From Apodemus sylvaticus (lineage: Eukaryota; Chordata; Mammalia; Rodentia; Muridae): a stretch of DNA of 64,000 bases. The notes beneath the pieces were generated by a model, which was not told the origin of the DNA, ran no database searches, and saw only the letters and a list, made by a program, of their open reading frames with translations. The translations under genes were made by a program, and so were the position numbers. Positions 23,069 through 34,418 of the stretch are shown here, piece after piece (within the stretch, counting starts at the first letter, position 1; each line of letters begins with the position of its first letter). Location of the stretch: contig NC_067480.1 in assembly GCF_947179515.1 (NCBI RefSeq), positions 14,347,588-14,411,587 on the forward strand. The letters run 5' to 3'.

Positions 23069-24268
23069 TCACACAAGAAATATCAAGTAAATCAATGGAG
23101 TCTCTGATGTGAATCTGTGCATCCATTAGCAGAGTTGTAGTAGCCAAGGGTTAGAAAATACGAGCTAAGGGTAGTCAGAAAGAAAAAATGACTTTTACAA
23201 TTCTTTTGGTACTTAAATTTTAGGGTCATTTAGTATAATAGCAAGATTAAAAGTAGAGTACAGAGAGATGCCTCATGTCTATTAAAGGTATTTTCCTCTT
23301 AATTTCTCCAACTGATAAACCTACATTAACATCACACAAATGTCATGTTTTATAGTAGACTCCATGGCTGGTGTTATACACTCTGAGTCTGGAAAACTGC
23401 TAGATGACATGTATGTAATATGCTAATATTACACACTGTAGTCTCACTGCCAAACACTACTCTTTTTTCAGTTAATTAGAATCATCCCTGCTTTTACCTA
23501 ATCTTTGGCAACCATTAATTTTTATACTCTACTCTGTAGATTGTTTCCCCCCAGAATCTGGTATAGATGTAGTCATGTAATATACAAAATAGTCTTACTT
23601 TCAAGTGATATTATGCAACTATTGCTTTCATGTCTGTTTATAACTTGTAGATTATGCCTATTTAGTGTTGAAAATAACCTATAGTCTTAATATACCACGT
23701 TGAATCCATTCAGTTATTAAATGACATCTTGAAATTGGCCATTGTTTATTTGGAAGAGTATAATGGATATTTTAATTTGTTTGAAAATGTGTCTTCTCTT
23801 GCATGACAGCCAGGCAAGATTGTAAATTAAATAATGCATCTGGGAAGAGGTTATACAGCAATAAAGCATAAAATATAACTTTACTATGCTTATTATCCCC
23901 ATCTGCTACTGGATAGAATTCCTACTTCAAAACAAACATGGAATAAGACAAGAAACACACACATAACTGAATATATTGATAGTCCGTAAACTCAATAGAA
24001 TTACATGTGGATTCTGGAACGTCCATGTGTCAGTAAAACTAAGGCCATGCCAGTAACTTTCATTTCTTGCTGTGTTACATTGCACTCACAATTTCCAAAG
24101 GATACAGGAGTAGCAACAAAATGAAAGTGTACAGCAGCAATGCTGGGCCACAAGAAGACATTTGTTCAGTGAGTTATGCAAGAAGAAAGATGAACGGAAG
24201 GAAGTAAGGTAAGGGAAAGGGTACTGAAGTTTTTTCTTTGTAATTGAAAATGTTAACACTAGGCACAG

Positions 24269-24270
<2 letters not shown>
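23068..24270. other. Unassigned AT-rich DNA
   Basis: No gene or nameable repeat seen. Confidence 0.45.

Positions 24271-24334
<64 letters not shown>
24271..24334. repeat. (AT)32 microsatellite
   Basis: Sixty-four bases of uninterrupted AT dinucleotide. Confidence 0.95.
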
Positions 24335-24336
<2 letters not shown>

Positions 24337-25227
24337 CTACACTGAGAAAATGTTAAAAGAATTCTCTCTCTTGTATTACTGAAATCCCAGATCTATTTTA
24401 GCACAGTGTAGTAGGAAGATCAATGTTGTTGTATCAATCTGTGTTCTAGAAGGCATCACTTATAAACTGGGACCATTTTTATGCTTCCCACTACTTCATA
24501 TCTGATAAAGTCTGTCTCTTCTCTACTGTAAGTAATCTTCTCCAGAAGCAAGTGAGCTCAAAGATAATGATGCTAGGATATTTTCTCAAGTTGCACTGTA
24601 GTTCTTAATTGTCATAAGACAAAAGTATTTATTTTATTCTCCTTCAAGTAGTGATTATTTTGCAAGGTAGAATAGATTTCTGAACAATCTGAATTTTTAA
24701 TATCTTACACCCAATAATCATATTCCATCACAAAGCAACATGGATCAAGAATTGCTTACAGCTTTTCCTGTTTGAGTATCATCTTCATGGAAGTTATAGT
24801 TATTTTAGATAGAAATAGTTGCTAATTCTATAGTTCCTATTTGTTTCAAGTTTCACTGTTTTGAATTTGGTTTCTAAAGTTAATCAATAAGGTGATAAAC
24901 TGACAGACAGTTTTTATTTATTTTAATGTTCAAAAAGATGAAGTTCTTAAGTATATTTTAATCTTCATTTATTATTTTTTTACACTTTGGATAACCTAAG
25001 CCCAAGAGATATAATTTGAGAATATTTAATGATACCAACTTGTTCATCATTTAAGGATACTTAAACCTGTCTCTTTTTGTTTTCCAATTAGTAAACTAGT
25101 AGTATTTTTAGGAATGGTCTTTGTCTATCTTTTTAATGAGTCCTTGACATTCAAAGACCCGCTTAAAAATAATTTGTTAAATAAGGTATATAATTTTAAG
25201 CCAACCTTTTAAAACTTTTTTACCAGC

Positions 25228-25440
25228 TAGAAACATGGGTCAGCAGAAAAGAGTACTTGATGCTCTTGCTGATGACATAGGTTTAGTTCCCAGCATCTAC
25301 ATAATATCACAGTTAACTGTCTATAGCCACAGTTTCAGGATATTTGATGCCTTCTTCTGACTTCTATAGGTACCAGAATGTATGTGGTAGTCATATAAAA
25401 TATGCAAATAAATACATATAACAAAATTAAATAAATTATT
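25228..25440 (+). mobile_element. B3 SINE
   Basis: Head ACATGGGTCAGCAGAAAAGAG (A-box region) and GTTTAGTTCCCAGCATC (B-box region). The body has GATGCCTTCTTCTGACTTCT and ACCAGAATGTATGTGGTAG, then an A-rich AAATAAATACAT tail. The order fits B3 on the plus strand. It is followed by a (TA)n run and an opposite-strand B3. Confidence 0.75.
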
Positions 25441-25455
25441 TAAAATTTTATTTTG

Positions 25456-25483
<28 letters not shown>
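25456..25483. repeat. (TA)n microsatellite between two opposed SINEs
   Basis: About 28 bases of TA repeat at the junction of the tails of two oppositely oriented B3 elements. Confidence 0.9.
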
Positions 25484-25490
<7 letters not shown>

Positions 25491-25494
25491 TTTA

Positions 25495-25695
25495 TAGTTT
25501 GCGTGCATAGGGGGATAAATGTGCACACAGTGAAATACCTGAAGAGGCAAGAAGTGTTAGATTTCTCTAGACGTATAGTTATAGGCAGTTGTGAGCCACT
25601 AGCTTCATGTGGATTCTGGGTATTGAACTCTAGTCCTATGGAATTGATGTATGTGGTATGTACTCCTAACCACTGAGTCATATCTACAGCTCAAA
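25495..25695 (-). mobile_element. B3 SINE (opposite strand)
   Basis: Reverse-strand B3. GTATTGAACTCTAGTCCTATGG is the B-box region and CTAACCACTGAGTCATATCTACAGCTC is the tRNA-like head at the right end. The body lies left of these, with the tail towards the TA run. Diverged and old. Confidence 0.7.
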
Positions 25696-25699
25696 TGTA

Positions 25700-26340
25700 A
25701 TACATATCTTGACCAAATCAGTCTGTCATTTTCTCATTCCAGCTCTACTACCTATCTTCTATCTCCTTGTCCTACAAACTCCATGTCGAATCTTTTTATT
25801 ATAACTCATCACATTCAGTAAGTCCTGCCTATACTTTCATGTGCGTGGCATTATCCACTGAAGGTAGGCAATATAAAATCAGTGTCACTAGAGAAAAGTG
25901 ATTCTTCTTGCAACTGGCCGTCACTTACCTTTTACTCATTAGCTAAGAAGAGAGCAGTGGGATGGTCTCCTTTTCCATGCTGGGTTTATTAACTCTCTTG
26001 TTCTCATGAAGGTTTTCTGCAGGCCACCATAGCTGTTGTGAGTTCTTTGGAACAGCGATGCTATGTCCTGGGGCCAACTGTTTCTAATACTGCTCTGCAT
26101 CTACCTCCTCTCAAAATTCTTTCTATATCTCTCCTGATATTCCCTGAACCTAGGGATTTTTATGAGTTCTAACCTTGGTCGCATAATCATAGTCTGAAAT
26201 TTTAAGCACTTCGACAAGTTAGGATGCTCTGTATTACTCATTCCTCTCTGAAATAAGATGCATATAATCAAAGCTGAAAGCAGCACAAATCTGTAGGAAT
26301 CAGCATAAACATTTTAAAAGGTGGTTTGACAGTATGGGCA
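25700..26340 (-). mobile_element. Old rodent L1 (Lx-type) 3' UTR
   Basis: GAAAAGTGATTCTTCTTGC, TTAGCTAAGAAGAGAGCAG, CCATGCTGGGTTTATTAAC, CATAGCTGTTGTGAGTTC, AATTCTTTCTATATCTCTCC and ATATTCCCTGAACCTAGGG are in the order of the reverse-strand Lx 3' UTR. The copy is strongly diverged, with no ORF2 part recognised. Confidence 0.55.
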
Positions 26341-27373
26341 TTTGGAAAAACATTCATTAACTCTCTTCTAGGGCTAATGGCATCTGTAGCCATAGTTTAA
26401 ACCATGGTACAATACCAGGCAAAATTTCCCTGCTGTGAGTATGTCTTAAATCTCACCAACAGTTTTACTACTATGGTACAAGGACTACACCTTATCTAGA
26501 AGGTCATTACTATGAAATGCAGCATACGACAATGGGTAAAACCATTATTATTATTATTATTATTACATACATGATCTACTATACATACATACTATGCATA
26601 CATGATCTACTATAATTTCCTTTTTGCAGGACTTGCATGATCATAGTTTCCCATGTAGCTCTGCAAGCACAGTTCCTTCTGGCTAGCCCTTCTCCTGCCC
26701 TGTATTACAGTTCTCACTATTCTACAACCACCTGCAGCTTTGTGTTCCCATTTTTCTTCTCCACTTTCACTTCACCTATGATTGGTTATCATCCTTTCCC
26801 AACGGCAACAAGTACCCCATCGGGTAGACTGTTCCCTTTAGTTCTATTTTACTATGAAGGTAGGTTTACATGTTTCCTACTGTTTTAAGACTGAGACTCC
26901 TCTATTTGGAATCTGTGTAAAGGTTCAGGAAGGCTGCATATCTCTTAATGTTTTAGTGGTTGCTGATTCATCATTCACTTCTGAATTGAGGTTGATTGAT
27001 ACTGAGCTTTTATATATTATTATTGTCTAGGGAGAACATTATTATAAGGTTATATTATTGAAATAAATAGAATTGTTGGCCAAACACAAATCGGTAACTA
27101 GACCTGGAAAGGAAGCTTTACTCAGATTTGCCATTATTACTGCAGTTGAAATAAGAAGGGCAGACCTTGGGCCGTCAGAGTGGATGAAGCTTTCTAAAAC
27201 CTCAACATACTTTGAACATAAGACAAAACTAAAATGACTTAAGAAGGTACAAAGAAAAACAGTCATTTCAGCCTTGAAAGTAGTAGAAAAGTATTAAAGT
27301 GTCCCAGAGTGTCAGTATATCTTCAAAATCATTTTCAAACAACAAAGAAAGAGCAAGCTTACTTACTGCATAT
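26341..27373. other. Unassigned DNA with short (ATT)n
   Basis: Contains (ATT)n at about 26,546-26,565. Just after it, CATACATGATCTACTATA occurs twice (from about 26,566 and 26,597). No gene supported. Confidence 0.5.
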
Positions 27374-27561
27374 AAGAATTTGAACCTCGCCTGGCAGTGG
27401 TAGCACATGCCTGTAATACCAGCACTTGGGAGGCAGAGGCAGGAGAATTTCTGAGTTCAAGGCCAGCCTGGTCTACAGAGTGAGATCCAAGACAGCCAGG
27501 GCTACATAGACTAATTCTGTCTTAGAAAAACCAATGGGAAAAAAAAAAGAATTCGAACCTC
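27374..27561 (+). mobile_element. B1 SINE with 15-bp target duplication
   Basis: Full 7SL-derived B1: CCTGGCAGTGGTAGCACATG, GCACTTGGGAGGCAGAGGCA, AAGGCCAGCCTGGTCTAC, GACAGCCAGGGCTACAT and an A-rich tail. Flanked by AAGAATTTGAACCTC (27,374-27,388) and AAGAATTCGAACCTC (27,547-27,561), one mismatch. No open frame is expected. Confidence 0.95.
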
Positions 27562-27667
27562 ATTATCTTAATATTTATTGCACAACTTTTTCTTCTTTCA
27601 AGTAGAGTTCTTTTGTTTCACCATTTGAAATCATTTTTTCAGCTTCAAAATGAAGACACATTTGTAT

Positions 27668-27700
27668 TTGTGTGTGTGTTTGTGTGTGTGTGTGTTTCTT
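27668..27700. repeat. (TG)n microsatellite
   Basis: TGTGTGTGTTTGTGTGTG run within AT-rich sequence. Confidence 0.85.
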
Positions 27701-27701
27701 T

Positions 27702-28057
27702 AAACACTAATGAAAATATCCACTCCAAAAAACAAAACACAAAGTCAAACTGTAACAATACACATGTAGTAGTAACATTTGGGCATGCAAATCACACATA
27801 TGCACATGCATAAGTGTGAGATAATCAGTCATGAGAAAGGCTTCAAAATCACCTATGAAAACACCAGTTCCACCAGTATTTAGAATAATGGCTTCCAGGA
27901 ATGATAGACATTAGAGTACAGGTAATTACAGCATTATGGTTCACAGATGGTTTTAACATTAACTGGTTGGTCTTTCCAAATCAGTATCATCCTCAGTTTG
28001 TATTTGTTTGTTAGCATGGTTTATATATATATGTGTGTGTGAAATTTATATGTACCT

Positions 28058-28059
<2 letters not shown>
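27702..28059. other. Unassigned DNA
   Basis: AT-rich, with a short TA/TG run at about 28,020-28,040. No gene supported. Confidence 0.45.

Positions 28060-28089
<30 letters not shown>
28060..28089 (+). repeat. (CTG)10 trinucleotide tract
   Basis: Ten uninterrupted CTG units. The overlapping 80-aa frame (28,008-28,250) translates them as an Ala run, but the frame has no recognisable domain and lies next to a (TA)/(TG) run. I do not consider it a gene. Confidence 0.95.
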
Positions 28090-28091
<2 letters not shown>

Positions 28092-28950
28092 TTTGTCTCT
28101 GCTTTCTTTGGAAAAAAGTCTGATTTTGAGAAATTTTCAAATCATTTTACTTGGGTGATTATAATGTTTGGAATTAGAATGGATGATGGAAACGACCCAT
28201 GCGTGCTAGGACATTACACAGAAGGTATTATTGAGGCCCGGAAGACATGACTGATCAAATAGTGTTACATCAGTGCAAGTAGTGACATTTCTATATTAAG
28301 AATGAAAATGAAACAGATATAGATCATGTGAATATTAACATTGTCATCTTTCTTGCCCTAGGTTCAGAACACAGCAAGCAAAAAATAAAATATTAAAGTG
28401 ATGTTGGTTTTTACATCCCTACAAATAAAACCTTAAATCTAGACTGACCCAAAAAATTATTCAGGAGAGTAATAGATGTGAACAGTTTATATTAAACCTA
28501 CAGGCAAATTAAAAGTTGGCAATGGAAAATACAAAATAATAAGAATATCGTGCTTTCTATGACAGTACTACAATGGGCTAAATTTGAGTTTATTTTAATA
28601 ATATATCTTTTAAAAGCCCAGATATGTTCATGTTTTCTCCATTTATACACACTTTATGCATGTTATATATTTAGTTCATTTGGAATATTTTAAATTATAT
28701 CCATTATAATCATCTAAAATATTCTATTACTCCATCATTTCAATGATTATCAAATTTACAATTGCAATTTTCTTTTTAGAGATAAGATTCCAGGCAGTTC
28801 AGACTTGCCTGAAGCTTTATATGTATGTGTGGGTATCTTTTATAGCCATGTTGTCTCCACTGCACGTATCTTAGTTTTGCAGATATATATCACCACACTC
28901 AGTGGAAATTTTTAATTGAATATTTTATTTTCAGAGTTAAGTTGTTTTTT
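28090..28950. other. Unassigned AT-rich DNA
   Basis: No gene or nameable repeat. Poly-T with G interruptions occurs at about 28,943-28,978. Confidence 0.45.
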
Positions 28951-29039
28951 TGTGGTTTTTTTTTGTTTTTTTTTTTTAGATAAGGTAAACCTTATGTACC
29001 ATTCACCCAATTTCAAGCTTACTGTAGAAATTGCAGTCT

Positions 29040-29570
29040 CTTAATACAGTCTGAGGCTTCCCAATCATGCCTGTTCTCTGAGAAGCCCAACTAGCAGCTG
29101 ACTGAGACAGAAGCAAATACTACCACACAACTATTGGGCCGAAGTTAGGGAACTAATCTGTGGTTGAATTAAGGAAGTGCTGAGGTAAGCTGAGGAGGGT
29201 GATCCCAGAGGAAGACTAGCAGTCTCAGCTAACCTGGACCCCCTGAGATTTCTCAGATACTGAGCCACCAACCAAACAGCATAAACAAGCTAATCTGAGG
29301 CCCCAAGACATATATAGCAGAGGACTGCCTGGTCTGGCTTCAGTGGGAGAAGATGCACCTAACCTGGGAGGTACTCAAAGACCCAGGGAGTGAAGAGGCC
29401 TGGTGTGGGCGTGGGCGTGGGTGTGGGGGTGGCATCTTATTGGAGACAGGGAGGAGGAGGAATAGGATAAGGAATTGTGGGAGGGCAGATGGGGAGGAGG
29501 GAGGATAGGGAGGTAATGAGTGGACTATAAAGTAATAAAAAATAAAAATAATTTAAAAAAGAAGTAAAAG
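29040..29570 (+). mobile_element. Lx-type L1 3' UTR
   Basis: Plus-strand Lx 3' UTR. Blocks in order are GTGATCCCAGAGGAAGACTA, CAGTCTCAGCTAACCTGGAC, CTCAGATACTGAGCCACC, AGCAGAGGACTGCCTGGTCT, GAAGATGCACCTAACC, a GTGGGCGTGGGC run at 29,405-29,432, GTGGGAGGGCAGATGGGGAG and an AATAAAAAATAAA tail. It is 5'-truncated with no coding part. The GT/GGGC run is an expanded form of the G-rich tract usual in this UTR. Confidence 0.85.
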
Positions 29571-29574
29571 GAAA

Positions 29575-30695
29575 GATAAATTCCCTTTAAGTTTACTGAA
29601 TAACCAAGACTACTTATTATCTTCACTCTTTTTCTTCAGTCATGCTTAATTTTGGCTATAACTTACAAAAATAACTCCTGAGTTCTTACATTATTACAAC
29701 AACTAATGGTTTTCCTGTGATGCTATGAGAGCCTGAGAGTCTGTTCATTTTTTTCCCACCAAGTGTTAAGCACTAACCAAGCACTCTCTAACCACTGATG
29801 ATATAGATATTTCTCTGAATCTCATCTCTCAGAAAAATTGTATTGCACGCAGTCCACATTTTTCCTGAGCATTCCTAACCTATGACAGAATCCTAGCTGG
29901 AAAGGGAAGTACATAATCATTTGTATATTTCATTCTTTAGCTAATTCTCCTAATTCTTTTATGTTCCACTTAATTCTTCTTTGAATAAACATCCTAACAT
30001 TACTTCACAATAAATGTTCTTTTCTATAAGAGGCTAAATAAAAATGGTTGGATTTATAATTATAGTTAAAAGAAGAGTTAGTGAACTATATTTGCAAGTT
30101 TAATAATAAGTTCTATGAATTCAAAAGTATTATTTTCATTTCCATATCAGGAGTTCATCCATATTCTAGTTTTATACAATAACAACTTGAGATCTATTTG
30201 AGCTATTAAATTATATTTCTCCTTTAAGATACTATTAGTGAAAATGAATCATAAATATTTGTGTCAGAAATTTTGAATCAAGAGTAATTATATACATTTA
30301 ATAACATCATGCATAAAATTTATCTACAAGTTATTTACTTAACATGGAATATCTCAGTCATGAATCTGTCTTGCAGAAGGAATTCAACTGAGAATACTGT
30401 CAAATATTTCAAGCTTATAACTATGACAAATTGCTTGTTACTTATATGGGAATATCTGAAATAGACTAGCCTGTTTCTTAATAATAAAATTAAATTGTAT
30501 TAAAGTACAAAAACTACATAAAGTATAAAAGTATGCTATATTTTATATAGCAAAGAACCTTGTTATATATGATGCAATATAATTGAGAAATACCAGTAGT
30601 GATATATCATATTAAGCATACAATTAAACAATTTGAGAGTTAATAATCAAAAACAATGTTAGAATTACATTTAAAAAGCATTTTGTTTTATAATT
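29575..30695. other. Unassigned AT-rich DNA
   Basis: No gene or nameable repeat seen. Confidence 0.45.
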
Positions 30696-30702
30696 TAAAT
30701 TA

Positions 30703-30951
30703 TTTGTGTGTGTGTCACTATGCACTGTGTGTGTGTATGTGTGTGTGTGTGTCTGTGTATGTCTGTGTATATCTGTATGTGAGCATGTAATCAAGAGTAG
30801 GAGGCCCTTGGAGACCAAATATTTTAGATTTTTCTCTGGAGCTGGAGTTGTAGTTAATTATGAGCCCAAGGACATGAGGCTCTATATAGAACTCAGGCAA
30901 TATGTACAAGCAATATGTATTATTAACCTCTAAGCTATCTCTCTAACCTAT
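30703..30951 (-). mobile_element. B3 SINE with expanded TG tract
   Basis: Reverse strand. Head at right CTCTAAGCTATCTCTCTAACC, B-box region TATAGAACTCAGGCAATATG, body GGCCCTTGGAGACCAAAT and TCTGGAGCTGGAGTTGTAG. The tail side at left is an expanded TGTGTG/TCTGTGTATG tract (30,703-30,778). Confidence 0.7.
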
Positions 30952-31043
30952 TTATTTAATTTTTCATGTATTTACAATTGTAATTTTTATTAAAATAATT
31001 ACATCATTTCTATCATCATTTCTCTCCTTCAAATCCCTTCTAT

Positions 31044-32186
31044 ATATACTCCAATTTTTCTTTTTTTTATTACCTAATTTCTTTTTCTTCTATATTCTTT
31101 ATTTACAGTCCAAATGATTTCCCCTTTCCAGGTTCCCCCCTCCTCATAAGTCCCATAAGCCCTCTTCCCTCTTTCTGTTCCCCAATCAATCCCCTCCCAC
31201 TTCACTGTCCTGGTAATCCCCTACAATGCTGCATCAAGCCTTTCCAGAACCAGGGCCCTCTCCTTCCTTCTTCTTGGGAATCATTTGATATGTGAATTTT
31301 ATCTTAGATATTCAGAGCTTCTGGGCTAATATTCACTTATTAATGACTGCATTTCATGTGTGTTCTTTTATGATTGGGTTACCTCTCTTAGGATTTTATT
31401 TTCCAGTTCCAACCATTTGCCTAAGAATTTCATGAATTCATTGTTTTTAATTGCTGTGTAGTATTCCATAAACTGCATGATACTGGTACAGTGACAGGCA
31501 GGTAGATCAATGGAATAGAATTGAAAACCCAGAAATGAACCCACACACCAATGGTCTCTTCATCTTGAACAAAGGAGCTAAAACCAACCAGTGGAAAAAA
31601 GATAGCCTTTTCAACAAATGGTGCTGGCTCAACTTGAGGTCAGCATGCAGAAAAATGCAAATTGATCCATTCTTATCTCCTTGTACTACGCTCAACTCCA
31701 AGTGGATCAAGGACCTCCATATAAAACTAGGCACATTGAAACTAATAGAAAAGAAACTGGGGAAGAGCATTGAGCACATGGGCACAGGGGAAAATTTCCT
31801 GAACAGAACACCAATAGCTTATGCTCTAAGATCAACAATTGATAAATGGGACCTCATAAAATTATAAAGCTTCTATAAGGCAAAGAACGCTATCAATAGG
31901 ACAAAACAGCAACCAACAAATTGGGAAAAGATCTTTACCAATCCTACATCTGACAGAGGGCTTATGTCCAATATATACAAAGAACTCAAGAAATTTCCTC
32001 AGAAATCTGGGCATGACACTTCAGGAGGTCCCTGCTATACCACTCCTGGGCATATACCCAGAGGATTCCCCAGCATGCAATAAGGACACATGCTCCACTA
32101 TGTTCATAGCAGCCTTATTTATAATAGCCAGAAGCTGGAAAGAATCCAGATGTCCCTCAATGGAGGAATGGATATACTCCAATTTT
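31044..32186 (-). mobile_element. Rat-type L1 with inverted 5' part and exact 15-bp target duplication
   Basis: ATATACTCCAATTTT flanks the insertion at 31,044-31,058 and 32,172-32,186. From the T-rich start (about 31,060) to 31,470 the L1 3' UTR and ORF2 end run on the minus strand. From 31,471 to 32,171 an upstream ORF2 segment runs on the plus strand. In L1 order the plus part ends at GAGGAATGGATA and the minus part begins at TGGAATACTACAC, with about 25 bases missing. This is twin priming. The inverted part also lacks about 300 bases: at about 32,000 CTCAAGAA joins TTTCCTCAGAAATC. Frames at 31,535-31,867 and 32,013-32,408 are ORF2 debris, the latter running out of the L1 into a flanking (CA)n. 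Confidence 0.93.
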
Positions 32187-32729
32187 CTGTCTTTCAAATT
32201 CATAGCTTCCTTTTCCTTTAACTGTTGTTACACACACACACACACACACACACACACTCCAACAAACATTATATTTCAACTGCTGGTTGCTTCCCTCCTT
32301 TGGAAGCTTCTTTGGTACCTTGTGGTACCATTAACACTAGTCTTCATGGAGAAGGTATTTAGGTCAGATCCAGCTCAAGTCCTCAAAAGGAGCTTAATCT
32401 ACTCCTGAGTTTCAGGCTAAATAAGGGCATCAGTAATAGTTCACAATATTTTGGGAATCTTGTGAGTTATAATTGTTAATGAAGTAATAGTGTTGAAAGT
32501 AATATAAAAATTAATCAGCTCATAAACATGGGAAATAGTATAAAGTGCCAATTTCCAATGAATCCTTAGAAAAGGTGCATCATCCTTAACTGTAATGGTA
32601 CATTTGTTTACAAATTTTTAGTGGAGCAGTTCAGAAGAAGTCTCAAAGTTTTAAAAAATACACTTAGCAACTTGCTTTCAAAGACAGGAAAATGTATTAT
32701 CAGATATATTTAAATCTCACTTCCTTTTG
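32187..32729. other. Unique-looking DNA with (CA)n
   Basis: Contains a (CA)n run at about 32,230-32,259. The rest is AT-rich without a nameable repeat. Confidence 0.55.
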
Positions 32730-33094
32730 AGTCATTTTTTTATTCGATATATTTTTTATTTACATTTCAAATGATTTCCCCTTGTCTGGCTCTCCACTCC
32801 CTGAAAGTCCCATAAGCCCTCTTCCCTCCCTTTATTCCCCCATTCAAACCTTCCCACTTCCCTGTTCTGGTATTCCCCTATAATGCTGCACTGAGTCTTT
32901 CCAGAAACAGGGACCACTCCTCCGTTCCTCTTGGACATCAATTAATATGTGTGTTATGTCTTGGGTATTCCACATTTCTAGGCTAATATCCACATATCAG
33001 TGAATGCATACCATAATTGATCTTTTGAGACTGGGTTGCCTCACTTAGTATAATGTTCTCCAGATCCATCCATTTGTCTAAGGATTTCATGAAT

Positions 33095-33847
33095 TCATTG
33101 TTTCTGATAGCTGAATAGTACTCCATTGTGTAAATATACCACATTTTTTTGTATCCATTCCTCCGTTGAGGGACACCTGGGTTCTTTCCAGCTTCTGGCT
33201 ATTACAAATAGGGCTGCTATGAACATAGTGGAGCATGTGACTTTATTGCATGCTGGGGAATCCGCTGGGTATATGCCCAGGAGTGGTATAGCAGGGTCCT
33301 CCGGAAGTGTCATGCCCTGATTTCTGAGGAACCGCCAGACTGATTTCCAAAGTGGTTGTACCATCTTGCAATCCCACCAGCAGTGGAGGAGTGTTCCTCT
33401 TTTTCCACATCCTTGCCAACACCTGCTGTGTCCTGAGTTTTTACCCTTAGCCATTCTGACTGGTGTGCGGTGAAATCTCAGGGTTGTTTTGATTTGCATT
33501 CCCCTAATGACTAATGATGTTGAACATTTCTTAAGGTGCTTCTCAGCTATCTGACGTTCTTCATGGAAAAATTATTTGTTTAGCTCCATACCCCACTCTT
33601 TAATAGGGTTATTTGGTTTGCTTGGGTCTACCTTCTTGAGTTCTTTGTATATATTAGATATTAGCCCTCTGTCAGATTTAGGGTTGGTGAAGACCCTTTC
33701 CCAATCTGTTGATTGACGTTTTGTCCTTTTGACAGTGTCCTTTGCCTTACAGAAACTTTGTAATTTTATGAGGTCCCATTTGTCAATTCTTGATCTTAGA
33801 GCATAAGCTATTGGTGTTCTGTTCAGGAACTTTTCCCCTGTGCCCAT
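33095..33847 (-). pseudogene. L1 ORF2 C-terminal remnant
   Basis: Frame 33,095-33,499 (134 aa) starts MQIKTTLRFHRTPVRMAK and holds the C-terminal cysteine/histidine cluster (RCWQGCGKRGTLLHCWWDC), then PAIPLLGIYPADSP and the IARSWKEPRCPSTEEW block. Frame 33,572-33,847 has the preceding segment (LNRTPIAYALRSRIDKWDL, KLQSFCKAKDTVKRTK). A break near 33,500-33,570 separates them. Non-functional. Confidence 0.9.
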
Positions 33848-34289
33848 GTCCTCAAGGGTCTTCCCCAGTTTCTTTTCTATTAGTTTCAGTGTGTCAGGTT
33901 TTATGTGGAGGTCCTTGATCCATTTGGAGTTGAGCTTAGTACAAGGAGATAAGAATGGATCAATTCACATTCTTCTGCATCCTGACCTCCAACTGAACCA
34001 GAAACATTTGTTGAAAAGGCTATCTTTTTTCCACTGGATGTTTTCAGCTCCTTTGTGGAAAATCAAGTGATCATAGGTGTGTGGGTTCATTTCTGGATCT
34101 TCAATCCTATTCCATTGATCCACTTGCCTGACATTGAACCAATACCATGCAGTTTTTATAACTATTGCTCTGTAGTAATGTTTGAGGTCTGGGATACTGA
34201 TTCCCACAGAAGTTCTTTTACTATTGAGAATAGTTTTAGCTATCCTGGGTTTTTTGTTATTCCAGATGAATTTGAAAATTGTTCTTTCT

Positions 34290-34418
34290 TTTTTTTCTGT
34301 TTTTATTTTTTTTTGTTTTTATTTATTGATATATTTATTTACATTTCAAATGATTTCCCCTTTTCTGGACCCCCACTCCCCAAAAGTCTCATCAGTCCCC
34401 TTCCCTCCCCCTGTTTTC
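34290..34418 (-). mobile_element. Tiny L1 3' tail nested in another L1
   Basis: Inside the minus-strand L1, between TTGTTCTTTC and TTTCTAACTCTATG (contiguous in the L1 consensus), lies a T-rich stretch, then ATTTACATTTCAAATGATTT, CCCCTTTTCTGGACCCCC and about 60 more bases of L1 3' UTR. It is a second, severely 5'-truncated L1 of about 130 bases. Similar CTTTCT sequence on both sides suggests a short target duplication. Confidence 0.85.

Noticed and set aside
28008..28250. 80-aa frame with an Ala run as a polyalanine gene
   Set aside because: The Ala run is (CTG)10 read in one frame; the rest has no motif and begins in a TA/TG repeat.
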